Assembly: GCF_000412635.1 (NCBI RefSeq)
Contig: NZ_ASTG01000003.1
Location: 124,001 to 188,000, forward strand
Length of the DNA stretch: 64,000 nucleotides
Direction: 5' to 3'
From: Sphingobium bisphenolivorans
GTDB taxonomy: Bacteria; Pseudomonadota; Alphaproteobacteria; Sphingomonadales; Sphingomonadaceae
Made by a program: the position numbers and the translations under genes
Notes under the pieces: model-generated
What the model saw: the letters and a program-made list of their open reading frames with translations, nothing else
The model's database searches: none
Told to the model about the DNA's origin: nothing
Part shown: in pieces, positions 34,025 to 44,276 of the stretch
How the letters are laid out: the number at the start of each line of letters is the position of its first letter
How positions within the stretch are numbered: the first letter of the stretch is position 1

Positions 34025-37000
34025 GGCTGGGCGTCCTTCAGGGTGGAGAGAAGATAGGCGGCGCTGTTGGAGCGCGGCTTCCAGAGGTTCCGGTCGAGCG
34101 CTTCGTGCAGGCGCGCGGCGGTTTCGCGCAGGGCGGCGGGGTTCGCCTCCGCCATGAAGGCGCGGACGGCCTCATCCTCGATAAACGCGGCGTGGACGGC
34201 GTCGAAATGATGGTCCTGCACCGCGTGGGTGGTGGCGGCGAAGGCGAAGAGATAATCGACCGAGGCGGCGATCTCGAACGCGCCCTTATAGCCGTGGCGC
34301 ATCATGCCGGCGATCCATTTGGGGTTGGTGACGCGGGCGCGCACGATGCGGCCGATCTCATCCTCCAGCGTGCGGATGACCGGGCGCTCGGGGCGGCTAT
34401 GGTCGTTATGGTAGCTGAGCGGCTTCCTGCCGGAGAGATGCTCGACGGCAGCGGCGATGCCGCCCTCGAACTGGTAATAATCGTCGCTGTCGAGCAGGTC
34501 GTGCTCGCGATTATCCTGATTCTGGATGAGGGCGTCGGCCTCCGTCAGGCGCTGGGCGAAGAGGGCGCGGTCGGCCTCCCCCTCCACCCCGCCGCCATAG
34601 CTGTAGCCGCCCCAGTCGAGATAGATGTTCGCAAGGTCCGATCGGTCGTGCCAGAGCTTCTCGTCGATCATGGCTTGCAGGCCTGCGCCATAGGCGCCCG
34701 GTTTGGAGCCGAAGACGCGGGCGGCGGCGCGGCGGGTGGCGGACTTTTCGTGGACGCCCTGCGCGATGAGGGCGGCGGTTTCGGCGCGGTGACGGGCAGC
34801 GGCGGGATTGTCCTCCTCCGGTTCATCGAGCGCCATGACGGCGCGGGCGGCGCTGTCGATGAGGTCGATCTGTTCGGGGAAGGCGTCGCGGAAGAAGCCC
34901 GAGACGCGGAAGGTGACATCGACGCGCGGGCGGTTCAGTTCAGCGAGCTTCATCACCTCGAAGCCGATGACCCGGCCCGATGCCCAGTCCCAGCGGGGGC
35001 GGACGCCCATCAGCGCGAGCGCCTGCGCGATGTCGTCGCCACCGGTGCGCATATTGGCGGTGCCCCAGGCGGACAGGGCGATCGCGCGGGGATAGTCGCC
35101 CTGCCGTTGGAAATAATCCTGCACGATGAGGTCGGCGGAACGTTGGCCGAGATTCCAGGCGGCGACGGTCGGCACCGAGCGGGTGTCGACCGAATAGAAG
35201 TTCCGGCCAGTGGGAAGGACGTCGGGGCGGCCTCGTGTCGGCGCGCCGGAGGGGCCGGGAAGGACGAAGCGGCCGTCGAGCGCGGCCAGCAGGGCGGACC
35301 TTTCCGCCGGGCCGCAGGCGGCGACGCGGGGGGCGAGGTCGGTGACGATGGCGTGGAGGACGGCAGTGGTTTGGGGGCCTACGACGACATCGTCATCCCC
35401 GTTTTCGCGGGAATGACGGTCGAGGAGGGCGATGGCGTAGAGTTCCAGCCGTTCCACCGTGTCGCCGATGGTGCGCCATGGGCCGGGGACGAGATTGGCC
35501 AGTTCCTCCGGACGTGGTCCGGTCCACGGCGTGCCCATATGGCAATCAAGCGGGTCGAAGCCGAGCGCCAGATCATCCGCCAGCGCGCGCAGCAGCGACT
35601 GTTGGCCGGCTTCGTCCAGTCCGCGCGGGCAGCGGGCGAGAGCGATCAGCAGGTCGCGGCGGAGCGGACCTTCAGGCGACTGGGTGAAGATGTGGAGGCC
35701 ATCGCGGATTTGAAGTTCCTTGAGTTCACACAGATAGTTATCGATCGCTGCTAAGGCATCGTCTCCGCTCCCCTGCGCCCCCGCATCCTTGTCCAGGCCC
35801 TGCGCGGCAGCGAGCGCGAATATGTCCTTGCGCAGCGTGTCGAGCCGCCGCGGGTCCATGCCGGCGGCGAGATAATATTCGTCGACCAGCGCCTCCAGTT
35901 CCTTCAGCGGGCCGTAGGTTTCCGCGCGGGTCAGGGGCGGCGTCAGATGGTCGATGATGCAGGCGCCGATGCGGCGCTTGGCCTGCGTGCCCTCGCCCGG
36001 ATCGTTGACAATGAAGGGATAGATTTGCGGGATCGGCCCGGCGCAGATTTCCGGGAAGCAGCCTTCGGACAGGGCGATGGCCTTGCCGGGCAGCCATTCG
36101 AGATTGCCGTGCTTGCCGACATGGACGACGGCGTGGGCGCCGAATTCCTGGGCGAGCCAGAAGTGGAAGGCGAGATAGGCGTGCGGCGGCGGGAGCGCGG
36201 GGTCATGATAGCTGCTCTTCGGGTCGATATCATAGCCGCGCGATGGCTGGACGGCGACGGCGATGTTGCCGAAACGGTGGACGGGGAGGCGGAAGGCGCC
36301 TTCGCGGACGAAAGGGTCCGCTTCGGGATCGCCCCAACGAGCGGTGATTATTTCGCGCGCGGATGGAGGAAGGGCGCTGAAGCCTGTCTGATAGGCCGTC
36401 AGCGTGAGAGAAGGGCCCGGATCGCAGGAAGTTTGGTTGGCGTCGCCGCCAGTAATCTGGCGCATGAGGGTTGCGCCTTCGGTGGGAGCGTCGGCGGTGG
36501 CGTAGCCCGCTTCCGCCAGCGCGTTCAGGATCGCGGCGGCGCTGGCGGGGGTGTCGAGCCCCACGCCATTGCCGATGCGGCCGTCCCTGCTGGGGTAATT
36601 GGCAAGGACGAGGACAACGCGCCGATCTGCAACGGGTGTTCGGGCAAGTCTCGCCCAATTTACAGCCAGTTGTGCAACGAAGTTCACGCGGTCCTGGAGC
36701 ACGCGCGGGACGATGATCCTGCATTCGGTCCGCTGGTCGAAACGGGCCGCGGCCTTGAAGGCGACGGCGCGGGTGAAGAGGCGGCCGTCCACTTCGGGCA
36801 GGGCGATGTGCATGGCGAGATCGCGAGGACCAAGGCCGCGCGCGCTGCTCTCCCACGCGCTTTGCTCGGCGCTGGCGAAGACGGTCTGGAGGATCGGGCA
36901 GTCCGCTTCCTCAAGGATGGAGGGCGTGCGGGGTTCTCCCGGGGCGCTGGCGGCGAAGGCGGTCGCGTTCAGGATCACGTCCGGCGGGGATTGCGCCATG

Positions 37001-37760
37001 AGGCTGCGGAGGAAGTCCTGGGCGAAGGGCTCGCGCAGGGCGCGGACATGAACGGGCAGGATGTTGAGGCCGGCGGCTTCGAGGCCCGCGATCATGGCGT
37101 CTACGGCTTCGAGCGTGCCGGCGACCAGCAGCGCGCGGTAGAAGACTAAGAGCGCGGTGGGCCGGCCGCGGAGCCAGCGGGCTTTCACCTGCTCGAGCGC
37201 GGGGCGGTCGGTGCCGGGAAGGTAGAGGCCCGCGTCGGCGACCGGGACCGGCGCGTCGGGTTCGCCCGCATCAAGGCCGGCGAGACGGGCGGCGGTCTTG
37301 AGGAAGGCGACCGCGTTCGCAATGCCGCCCTGCCGCAGATAGTCGCGAAGCCGCGCACAGCTTTCCAGCGCAAGTGTGGAGGCGGCGTGGAGGTCGGGAT
37401 CGTCTTCGCGCCCGTCGGCTATGGCGGCGAAGGCGATCTTCTTCTCGCGGGCGATATTGGCAATTTCATCAATGCCATAGGGCCAATAGCTCTTGCCGCC
37501 TAGGAGGATGACGCAGACGAATTTCGCGTGGGCGATGACCTGCTCGACATAGAGGTCAACGGAATAGGGGTGTTTGAGCTGGAGCAGATTGGCGAGCCGG
37601 ATGCGGGGCCCGCCGTCGCCGAGCGCCGCGGCGGCGCTGGCGAAGCAGGCGAGTTCGCTGTCCGCCACGGTCAGCAGGACGATGTCGCCCGGCGACTGGC
37701 CGAGGTCGATGGCTTCCTCTCCGCTGGAGAGGGTGCCGGGCGTGGCGGTCAGCAGGTGCA

Positions 37761-37761
<1 letters not shown>
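34021..37761 (-). CDS. cobN: cobaltochelatase large subunit CobN, with an in-frame palindrome
   Basis: CobN is the large, porphyrin-binding subunit of the ATP-dependent cobaltochelatase that inserts cobalt into hydrogenobyrinic acid a,c-diamide. The 1246-residue protein has normal length. It shows VHVGKHGNLEWLPGKAIALSEGCFP, PQIYPFIVNDPGEGTQAKRR, GTANMRTGGDDIAQALALMGVRP and the C-terminal IYLDWGGYSYGGG. ATG 37761 overlaps the cobW stop; the frame to 37869 is run-on. Residues about 781-791 (SRENGDDDV) are coded by a dispersed palindrome. The AAA+ partners CobS and CobT (chelatase) are not in the window. Confidence 0.95.
35391..35418. repeat. palindromic repeat inside cobN, in frame
   Basis: An 11-bp inverted repeat with one mismatch (CGTCATCCCCG at 35391-35401, CGGGAATGACG at 35408-35418) with loop TTTTCG lies within the cobN coding sequence. 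This is the sequence type of the dispersed GTCATTCCCGC...GCGGGAATGAC palindromes of sphingomonads. It adds residues HSRENGDDDV to CobN without breaking the frame. Flanking codons return to family-like sequence at once. Confidence 0.75.
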
Positions 37762-38797
<1,036 letters not shown>

Positions 38798-38801
<4 letters not shown>

Positions 38802-39847
38802 TGGACAAATCCTTGTTCGGGCAGGGCGACTTCGATCCGGTCGAAGTCTTTCCAGCGGTAGATGGCCCAGCTCACCAGCCAGCAGGCGGCGAACAGGCCG
38901 ACGATGAAGAAGCCGAGGCTGTTGAAATGATCGCCCAGATCAGCGGCCACCGCCCAGATGCCGCCCGAAAGGCCGAGCTTTTCGCCCAGCAAGGCGGCGG
39001 CCTCGATCCCGCCGATGAGCAGGGCCACCATGGCGGAGACGAGCGTGATGGTGATATTGTAGTAGAGCTTGCGGATGGGCTTCACGAAGGCCCATTGATA
39101 GGCGCCCATCATCAGCGCGCCATCGGCGGTGTCGAGCAGCGCCATGCCCGCGGCAAACAGCAGCGGGAAGATGAGGATGGTGGCGATGGAAAGCCCGTTC
39201 GCCGCCTGCCCGGCCGAGAGGCCGAGGATCGCCACCTCTGTCGCGGTGTCGAAGCCGAGGCCGAACAGGAAGCCGAGCGGCGCCATGTGCCAGCTGCGCG
39301 TGACGAGGCGGAACAGCGGCCGGAAGAGGCGCGCCAAAAGCCCGCGCGAGCCAAGGAGAATGTCCATATCTTCATCGACATAGCGGCCGCCGTTGCGGAC
39401 ATGGTTGAAGGTCTTGAGTACCGATCGCAGGATGAACAGGTTCATCGCCGCGATGGCAAAGAGGAAGGTGGCGGAAACGACCGTGGCGACCGTTCCGCCG
39501 ACCTCGCCCCACATCTCGACCCGGCTGAGCGCGCTCGCGGCAAAGGCGATGGCGACGGCCGCGATGAGGACAATGGCGCTGTGGCCGATGGCGAACCAGA
39601 GGCCGACCGTCAGCGGGCGCTGGCCGTCCTGCATCAGCTTGCGGGTCACATTGTCGATGGCGGCGATATGGTCGGCGTCGACCGCATGGCGCAGCCCAAG
39701 GCTCCAGGCGAGCAGCGCGGTGCCGAGCATGACCGTGTCGCCGGCAAAGAGCGCGAAAGCCCAGAGCCAGAGCGCGACATTGACGGCAATGAGCATGGCG
39801 AACATGGCTGTCGCGCGGCGGCGCAGCGCATGAGAAAACAGGGTCAT
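38798..39847 (-). CDS. hoxN: HoxN/NixA family nickel-cobalt permease
   Basis: The 349-residue membrane protein has about eight spans and the NiCoT signature RHAVDADHIAAIDN (H54 to H60, the HxxxxDH metal site) in TM2. LGFLFGLGFDTATEVAIL and FPLLFAAGMALLDTADGALMMGAYQWAF are the other signature segments. Given the cobalamin riboswitch upstream and cobW-cobN downstream, cobalt rather than nickel is the likely substrate. The start is ATG 39847 with GGGGA upstream. It is the promoter-proximal gene of the hoxN-cobW-cobN-cobO-bluB unit. Confidence 0.94.
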
Positions 39848-39984
39848 TCTTATAGTCCCCGTCGGCGTCAGCGAAACCGGACGGGAGCGCCTGCACACCG
39901 GGCGGACACCTTCAAAAAGCGCCCGGCATGCGAAGGTGGCATCGCCCCGTCGCCTGTGGCGTCGCTCAGACGGAGATCCGTGCC

Positions 39985-40240
39985 GCGGCCATCCCCTGGG
40001 CCAAGGCAAGAGCGACCAGACGCAGGCAGGTTTCCTGGCTCGCGGGTCATCGCTCGACACATGGCCTTCCCAGGCCTCGCAGGATTTAGCGTCCGGCCCA
40101 GTGGCTGATTGTCCCGGCGGTCGCGGGCAATCGATATGCGTCTCGCTCACCGCTTACAGTTGCAGGGACAGCTGCGGATTGGGACGCCTGAGCGTCCGCA
40201 CCGCATTCCCTATTAAGCCCCTGGCGGGGCACCGGCGCGA
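39985..40240 (-). promoter_or_regulatory. cobalamin riboswitch 3, controlling hoxN-cobW-cobN-cobO-bluB
   Basis: On the minus strand the element has GTCCCTGCAACTGTAAGCGG, an L5 region with GCCACTGG, and the B12 box GCGAGCCAGGAAACCTGCC (40024-40042). A P13 segment at 39987-40017 follows. That segment matches riboswitch 2 at 29 of 31 positions. The 463-bp gap between hoxN and the next gene holds this element. From P13 to the hoxN start there are about 140 nt, including a 7-bp inverted repeat (CACCTTC/GAAGGTG) near 39907-39938 that could take part in switching. Confidence 0.93.
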
Positions 40241-40310
40241 TCAGCGAAAGCGGGCCGAAACCCGGCTTTCGCGGCTGTGCATAAAGGCAGTGACGGCGAT
40301 TGGGAAGGCT

Positions 40311-40571
40311 CTAATGAAGCTCGGCCTGAAGCCGCTGGGCCAGTTGCTCGATTTCGAAAGGTTCGAGCAGCCAGGTCCGCGTCTTGCGCCCTTCGCGATG
40401 CACCGGCTTGGTCAGGAGCACCCTGGCCTGTTCCTTGGCGTGGGGCTTGAAAATCGCGAAATGCTGGGCACAGTCGCGGATCGTGCCGATGATCGGGGCC
40501 TTGCCGTCAAGGTCGATCATCGTGGCGGGCTGATCCCAGGGGATCGCAAGCATGAAGTTTTCCTGTGTCAT
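40311..40571 (-). CDS. hypothetical protein, 86 residues
   Basis: The protein reads MTQENFMLAIPWDQPATMID at its start and later VLLTKPVHREGRKTRTWLLEPFE. It has no signal peptide or membrane span. I do not recognise a family; similar short proteins appear to be kept in sphingomonads, but I cannot verify it here. The start ATG 40571 is chosen over an upstream run to 40619 because of its natural N-terminus. It lies just upstream of riboswitch 3 on the same strand with a 70-bp gap, so read-through into the cobalt operon is possible. Confidence 0.62.
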   Translation of the reverse strand: MTQENFMLAIPWDQPATMIDLDGKAPIIGTIRDCAQHFAIFKPHAKEQARVLLTKPVHREGRKTRTWLLEPFEIEQLAQRLQAELH

Positions 40572-40708
40572 AAAAGGTCCCAGCGCAAAGAGGCCGTTAC
40601 GGGCCTTAGCTGGCGGCAATAGCGGCCTTGTCCGACTTCCGACAGAAAAACATGCCCCGGAATGATGTGAAGCTCGAATATCATGGAAACGAAGTTCGTC
40701 TCATCATG

Positions 40709-40795
40709 GTCATCCCGAGTTCGACCCGGCATCCCGCTTTTCTTCAGCCTGCGCGAGAGGAAGCGAGACCCCGGTTCGAGCGCGGGGTGACGGAA
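40709..40795. repeat. composite palindromic repeat element
   Basis: An 87-bp intergenic element begins GTCATCCCGAG and ends with CGGGGTGACGG, so its outer ends are inverted. Inner parts (GTTCGACCCGG and CCGGTTCGAGC) are also near inverted copies. It resembles a pair of head-to-head REP units and shares its GTGACGG end with the element at 18247-18276. It lies between two small hypothetical genes and probably has no coding role. Confidence 0.65.
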
Positions 40796-40824
40796 TTTAT
40801 GAGGAAGACTAAGGATGGAGGTGA

Positions 40825-41064
40825 CTAGCGATTGGGGCGGCGCCAATCTTCTTCGGCGAGATATTGGCTGAGGAAGGTGGACCCCTGCCGCGCCGCCGTC
40901 TCGGCGATATGGCGGCGGATGTCATATCGGCTGGACCCCAGCACGGCGCGGAAGGCGTCCATCGCCTTGGCCGTCGGCTCCCGCTTCAGATCGACATAGG
41001 GCTGAAAAATATCCTCCAGCGCCTGTTCCCAAGCCTTCTCGATCTGGGTCAACCGATTTTCCAT
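40825..41064 (-). CDS. hypothetical protein, 79 residues
   Basis: The protein starts MENRLTQIEKAWEQALEDIF and is predicted mostly helical and charged, ending QYLAEEDWRRPNR. There is no signal peptide or membrane span. The start ATG 41064 has GAGG nine bases upstream; an open frame to 41127 lacks support. I do not recognise the family. It is separated from its neighbours by a repeat element and by about 120 bp. Confidence 0.6.
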   Translation of the reverse strand: MENRLTQIEKAWEQALEDIFQPYVDLKREPTAKAMDAFRAVLGSSRYDIRRHIAETAARQGSTFLSQYLAEEDWRRPNR

Positions 41065-41181
41065 GGCGCGCCTCGCAAAGCGACATAGGTTAGTTTGCGA
41101 TATGGTGATGGCAGCCGGAGGGAACAAGGCTTTCAGGAGAAGACACGGACGCCGATTCGCGCCCGCGCCGGTCCGGTTTTG

Positions 41182-41346
41182 CTAATGCCGCTGGAGCCTC
41201 AGCGCCTTGGCCTGATAGCGGACTGCCAGTTCGGCATGAAGGGCGATCGTGGCCTTGTTTTCACCGCGCAATTTAGCCTCGGTCGCTTTCCTGATTTCGG
41301 CCTTTGCTCGGGCTGCGAAATAGGTCGCGTCGGTCGATTTCGACAC
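41182..41346 (-). CDS. small hypothetical protein, 54 residues
   Basis: An open frame of 55 codons starts at GTG 41346 with CAGGAGAGAG just upstream. It codes for a basic helical protein beginning MSKSTDATYFAARAKAEIRK and ending YQAKALRLQRH. The pattern FxxRAxxExxxAxxA...HxxLAxRYxxxA is like small, abundant, uncharacterised proteins of sphingomonads. The Shine-Dalgarno, codon use and amphipathic helix support it as real. A longer frame on the opposite strand (41095-41418) is rejected as its shadow. Confidence 0.62.
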   Translation of the reverse strand: MSKSTDATYFAARAKAEIRKATEAKLRGENKATIALHAELAVRYQAKALRLQRH

Positions 41347-41462
41347 GCTTCTCTCTCCTGTGTTTTCTGTGGCCCGGAGCTAGCGCGGATCGTCAGGCCG
41401 GACCATCACACAGATTAAAAAGGCGGCAGGCTGTGTAGAAGCAGGGTGGCCGGGGAGAGGGA

Positions 41463-41672
41463 TCAGCCCTGCTTTTTCAGCGCGCCGGGCTTGTGGGCGG
41501 CGCGCTTGCCCTCGTCGGTCTGGACGATGAATTCGGGATTGTCGGGGGAGGCGGCGACCTTGTGACCCTTGATCTGCGTCGGGCTGGTCGCTTTCCTGAC
41601 AACCTTGCCATGCGCTTGCCCGCCATGGCTGTTCCAGCTGACCCGGTCACCCTTCTTCAGTTTCTTGGTCAT
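41463..41672 (-). CDS. DUF2945 (HVA1/TUDOR-like) small protein
   Basis: The 69-residue basic protein MTKKLKKGDRVSWNSHGGQA and later GKVVRKATSPTQIKGHKVAA, ending HKPGALKKQG, is a close match to DUF2945. This is a small beta-barrel named after fungal hypervirulence-associated proteins. The start is ATG 41672. It follows the DUF2171 gene by 19 bp on the same strand, so they are probably co-transcribed. Function is unknown; such proteins are often stress-associated. Confidence 0.82.
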   Translation of the reverse strand: MTKKLKKGDRVSWNSHGGQAHGKVVRKATSPTQIKGHKVAASPDNPEFIVQTDEGKRAAHKPGALKKQG

Positions 41673-41691
41673 GATCCGCCTCCCCGCATGC

Positions 41692-41955
41692 TCATTTGTT
41701 GTCCGACAGCGGCTCGCCGCCTTCTTCTTCCTGAAGCAGCACGGCAGCATCGCCATTCGCTGACAGGCGCACCCGCTCGCCCTCTACCGCAGCGACGAGG
41801 CCACCGGAAATATAATGGTGATGATCGCCATGCGAGCCGCTGTCGGCCTTGGTCATCTTGATGCGGTCGCCATCGACATGATCGACGGTGCCGATATGCA
41901 CGCCGTCGGCACCGATGATTTCCATATGTTCCTTGATCTGGCTGAGGTCGGCCAT
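41692..41955 (-). CDS. DUF2171 domain protein
   Basis: The 87-residue protein reads MADLSQIKEHMEIIGADGVH and continues GTVDHVDGDRIKMTKADS, a PRC-barrel-like DUF2171 pattern with a His-rich GSHGDHHHY and an acidic tail. The start is ATG 41955, with GCAGGAGACATGCG upstream giving an AGGAG Shine-Dalgarno. It is divergent from the methyltransferase-esterase fusion, with 215 bp between. No function is established. Confidence 0.82.
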   Translation of the reverse strand: MADLSQIKEHMEIIGADGVHIGTVDHVDGDRIKMTKADSGSHGDHHHYISGGLVAAVEGERVRLSANGDAAVLLQEEEGGEPLSDNK

Positions 41956-42170
41956 CGCATGTCTCCTGCTCGTGTGAGAGTAAATGAACGCACGCGCGCA
42001 GAAGTGGTATGCGTCGGCACGCACCACTGGACGCAAGCACGGCACGGCCGCGCGTGGACCGCTGGCGCGGAGGCGAAGGAGCGGAACGCCGGGCACTCAG
42101 CGGATTTGATAGAGGATCGATCGGAAGCGCCCCTCCGATGCGCTGGCTCGATCGGCGGGAGTGCCCGATC

Positions 42171-44162
42171 ATGACTGATTTTGCCCAGTTGCGTGAGCGA
42201 ATGGTTGAGACGCAGATCGCCCGGCGCGGCGTACGCGACCGGCGCGTGCTGGCCGCGATGCGGTCCGTGCCGCGCGAGCTTTTCGTGCGGGAGGGGCTGA
42301 AGGAATTCGCTTATGAGGATTCCGCACTGCCGATCGAGGAGGAGCAGACGATCTCCCAACCCTATATCGTCGCGGCGATGATCGAGGCGGCGGAGATCGA
42401 GCCGGGCGACCATGTGCTGGAGGTGGGGGCGGGGTCAGGCTATGCCGCCGCCGTGCTGGCGAAGATCGCCGGCTGGGTGGTGGCGGTCGAGCGGCACGCG
42501 CCGCTGGCAGCGCTGGCAAGCGAGCGCATGATCCGGCTGGGCTACGACAATGTCGATATTCGCGTGGGCGACGGGACCGAAGGCGCGCCGGACGAGGCGC
42601 CTTTCGACGCGATACTGGTGGCCGCAGCCGGTCCTGCCGTGCCGCCCGCCCTGAAGCAGCAGCTGGCGATTGGCGGGCACCTCATCATCCCGATCGGCGA
42701 ACCGGGCAACCAGAAGCTGTGCAAGATCAGCCGGCGCGACGAGGACCGCTATGAGGAGGACAGCCTGGGCGCGGTAATGTTCGTGCCGCTGATCGGCGCG
42801 CAGGGCTGGCGCGAGGATGGCAGCCGCGCCGCCAGCAGCCATGTGCCGGGTGCGGCGCGCGATCTGACGCTGCCGGAGATGATCGGCGAGGCGGCGGAAG
42901 TGCTGCCGGGATTTGACGATCCGAGCTTCGGGCGGCTGTTCGACCGGTTTGCCGATCGACGCGTCGTCATGCTGGGCGAGGCGAGCCACGGGACGAGCGA
43001 ATTCTATCAGGCCCGGGCGGCGGTAACCCGGCACCTGGTGGCGCATCATGGCTTCACCATCGTGGCGGTGGAGGCGGACTGGCCGGACGCGGCGACGGTC
43101 GACCGCTATGTGCGGCACCGGCCCGCGCGAGAGGGAGCGGAGCCGCCCTTCCAGCGCTTCCCGACATGGATGTGGCGCAACAGCGACGTTCATGACCTGA
43201 TCGAATGGATGCGCGAGCATAATGCGTCGCGGGAGATGGAGGCGCGGGCGGGTTTCTACGGGCTCGACATCTATAATATGTCGGGGTCGATCGGGGCGGT
43301 GCTCGACTATCTCGACCGGGTCGATCGGCAGGCGGCGGCGGTGGCGCGGGAACGCTATGGCTGCCTGACACCGTGGCAGAAAGATCCCGCCATCTATGGC
43401 CGGGCGGCGCTGTCGCGCGGCTATGCGGAGTGCGAGGCGGCGGTGATCGAGCAATGCCGTGACCTGCTGGGCAAGCGGCTCGACTATGCGCGGGACGATG
43501 GCGAGGATTTCATCGACGCAGCGCAGAATGCGCGGCTGATCGCCTCGGCCGAGCGCTATTATCGGATCATGTATTATGGCGGCGCGGAAAGCTGGAACCT
43601 GCGCGACACGCATATGTTCGAGACGCTGGAGCATCTGCTCGAAGCCAAGGGACCGGGCGCCAAGGCGATCGTCTGGGCACATAACAGCCATATCGGCGAC
43701 GCGCGGCATACGGACATGGGCATGACGCGCGAGGAGCTGAACATCGGCCAGCTGACGCGCGAGCGGTTCGCGCGGGACGTGGCGCTGATCGGTTTCGGCA
43801 CGCACACGGGCACGGTAGCGGCGGCCACGGATTGGGACGGCGATATGGAGGTGAAGCGTGTGAACCCGTCCCGCCGGGACAGCTATGAGCGGCAATTCCA
43901 TGACAGCGGCAAGGGCCGCTTCCAGCTCGACCTGTCGCCGGGGCGACATGAGGCGCTGCGGCGGCGGCTGGCAGAACCGATGCTGGAGCGCTTCATCGGC
44001 GTGATCTATCGGCCCGATACGGAGCTTTGGAGCCATTATAGCCAGGCGATCCTGCCCGAGCAGTTCGACGCCTTCGTCTGGTTCGACGAGACGCGGGCGG
44101 TGACGCCGCTGGGGCCGGAGCGGCATCGCGGCATGCCGGAAACTTATCCGTTCGGCGAATGA
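42171..44162 (+). CDS. protein-L-isoaspartate methyltransferase fused to erythromycin esterase-like domain
   Basis: The 663-residue protein has two domains. Residues 1 to about 210 are a PCMT: QIARRGVRDRRVLAAMRSVPRELFV, TISQPYIVAAMIEAA, and SAM motif VLEVGAGSGYAAAVLA from 82. Residues about 225-660 are an erythromycin-esterase-like domain with MLGEASHGTSEFYQAR (E270, H273), EADWPDAATVDRY, IVWAHNSHIGDAR and VIYRPDTELWSHY, including the catalytic His/Glu set. PCMT repairs damaged aspartyl residues; the esterase part is related to EreA/EreB but in such fusions its substrate is not known. The start is ATG 42171 with CGGGAG upstream. Confidence 0.92.
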   Translation: MTDFAQLRERMVETQIARRGVRDRRVLAAMRSVPRELFVREGLKEFAYEDSALPIEEEQTISQPYIVAAMIEAAEIEPGDHVLEVGAGSGYAAAVLAKIAGWVVAVERHAPLAALASERMIRLGYDNVDIRVGDGTEGAPDEAPFDAILVAAAGPAVPPALKQQLAIGGHLIIPIGEPGNQKLCKISRRDEDRYEEDSLGAVMFVPLIGAQGWREDGSRAASSHVPGAARDLTLPEMIGEAAEVLPGFDDPSFGRLFDRFADRRVVMLGEASHGTSEFYQARAAVTRHLVAHHGFTIVAVEADWPDAATVDRYVRHRPAREGAEPPFQRFPTWMWRNSDVHDLIEWMREHNASREMEARAGFYGLDIYNMSGSIGAVLDYLDRVDRQAAAVARERYGCLTPWQKDPAIYGRAALSRGYAECEAAVIEQCRDLLGKRLDYARDDGEDFIDAAQNARLIASAERYYRIMYYGGAESWNLRDTHMFETLEHLLEAKGPGAKAIVWAHNSHIGDARHTDMGMTREELNIGQLTRERFARDVALIGFGTHTGTVAAATDWDGDMEVKRVNPSRRDSYERQFHDSGKGRFQLDLSPGRHEALRRRLAEPMLERFIGVIYRPDTELWSHYSQAILPEQFDAFVWFDETRAVTPLGPERHRGMPETYPFGE

Positions 44163-44276
44163 AGCGGCCTGTACCAAACAGGGAGCATCGGTAACCGCGC
44201 CCCTTGCAGTCAGCCAAGGAGGCTGCAATAACGCGCCCGTCGCGGGGGGCGTCGAGTTGAAGAGTAATTATAGGAT

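Noticed and set aside
42171-44162. Antibiotic resistance gene (macrolide esterase)
   Set aside because: Only the second domain is related to EreA/EreB, in a fusion with a repair methyltransferase; distant members of this family need not act on macrolides.
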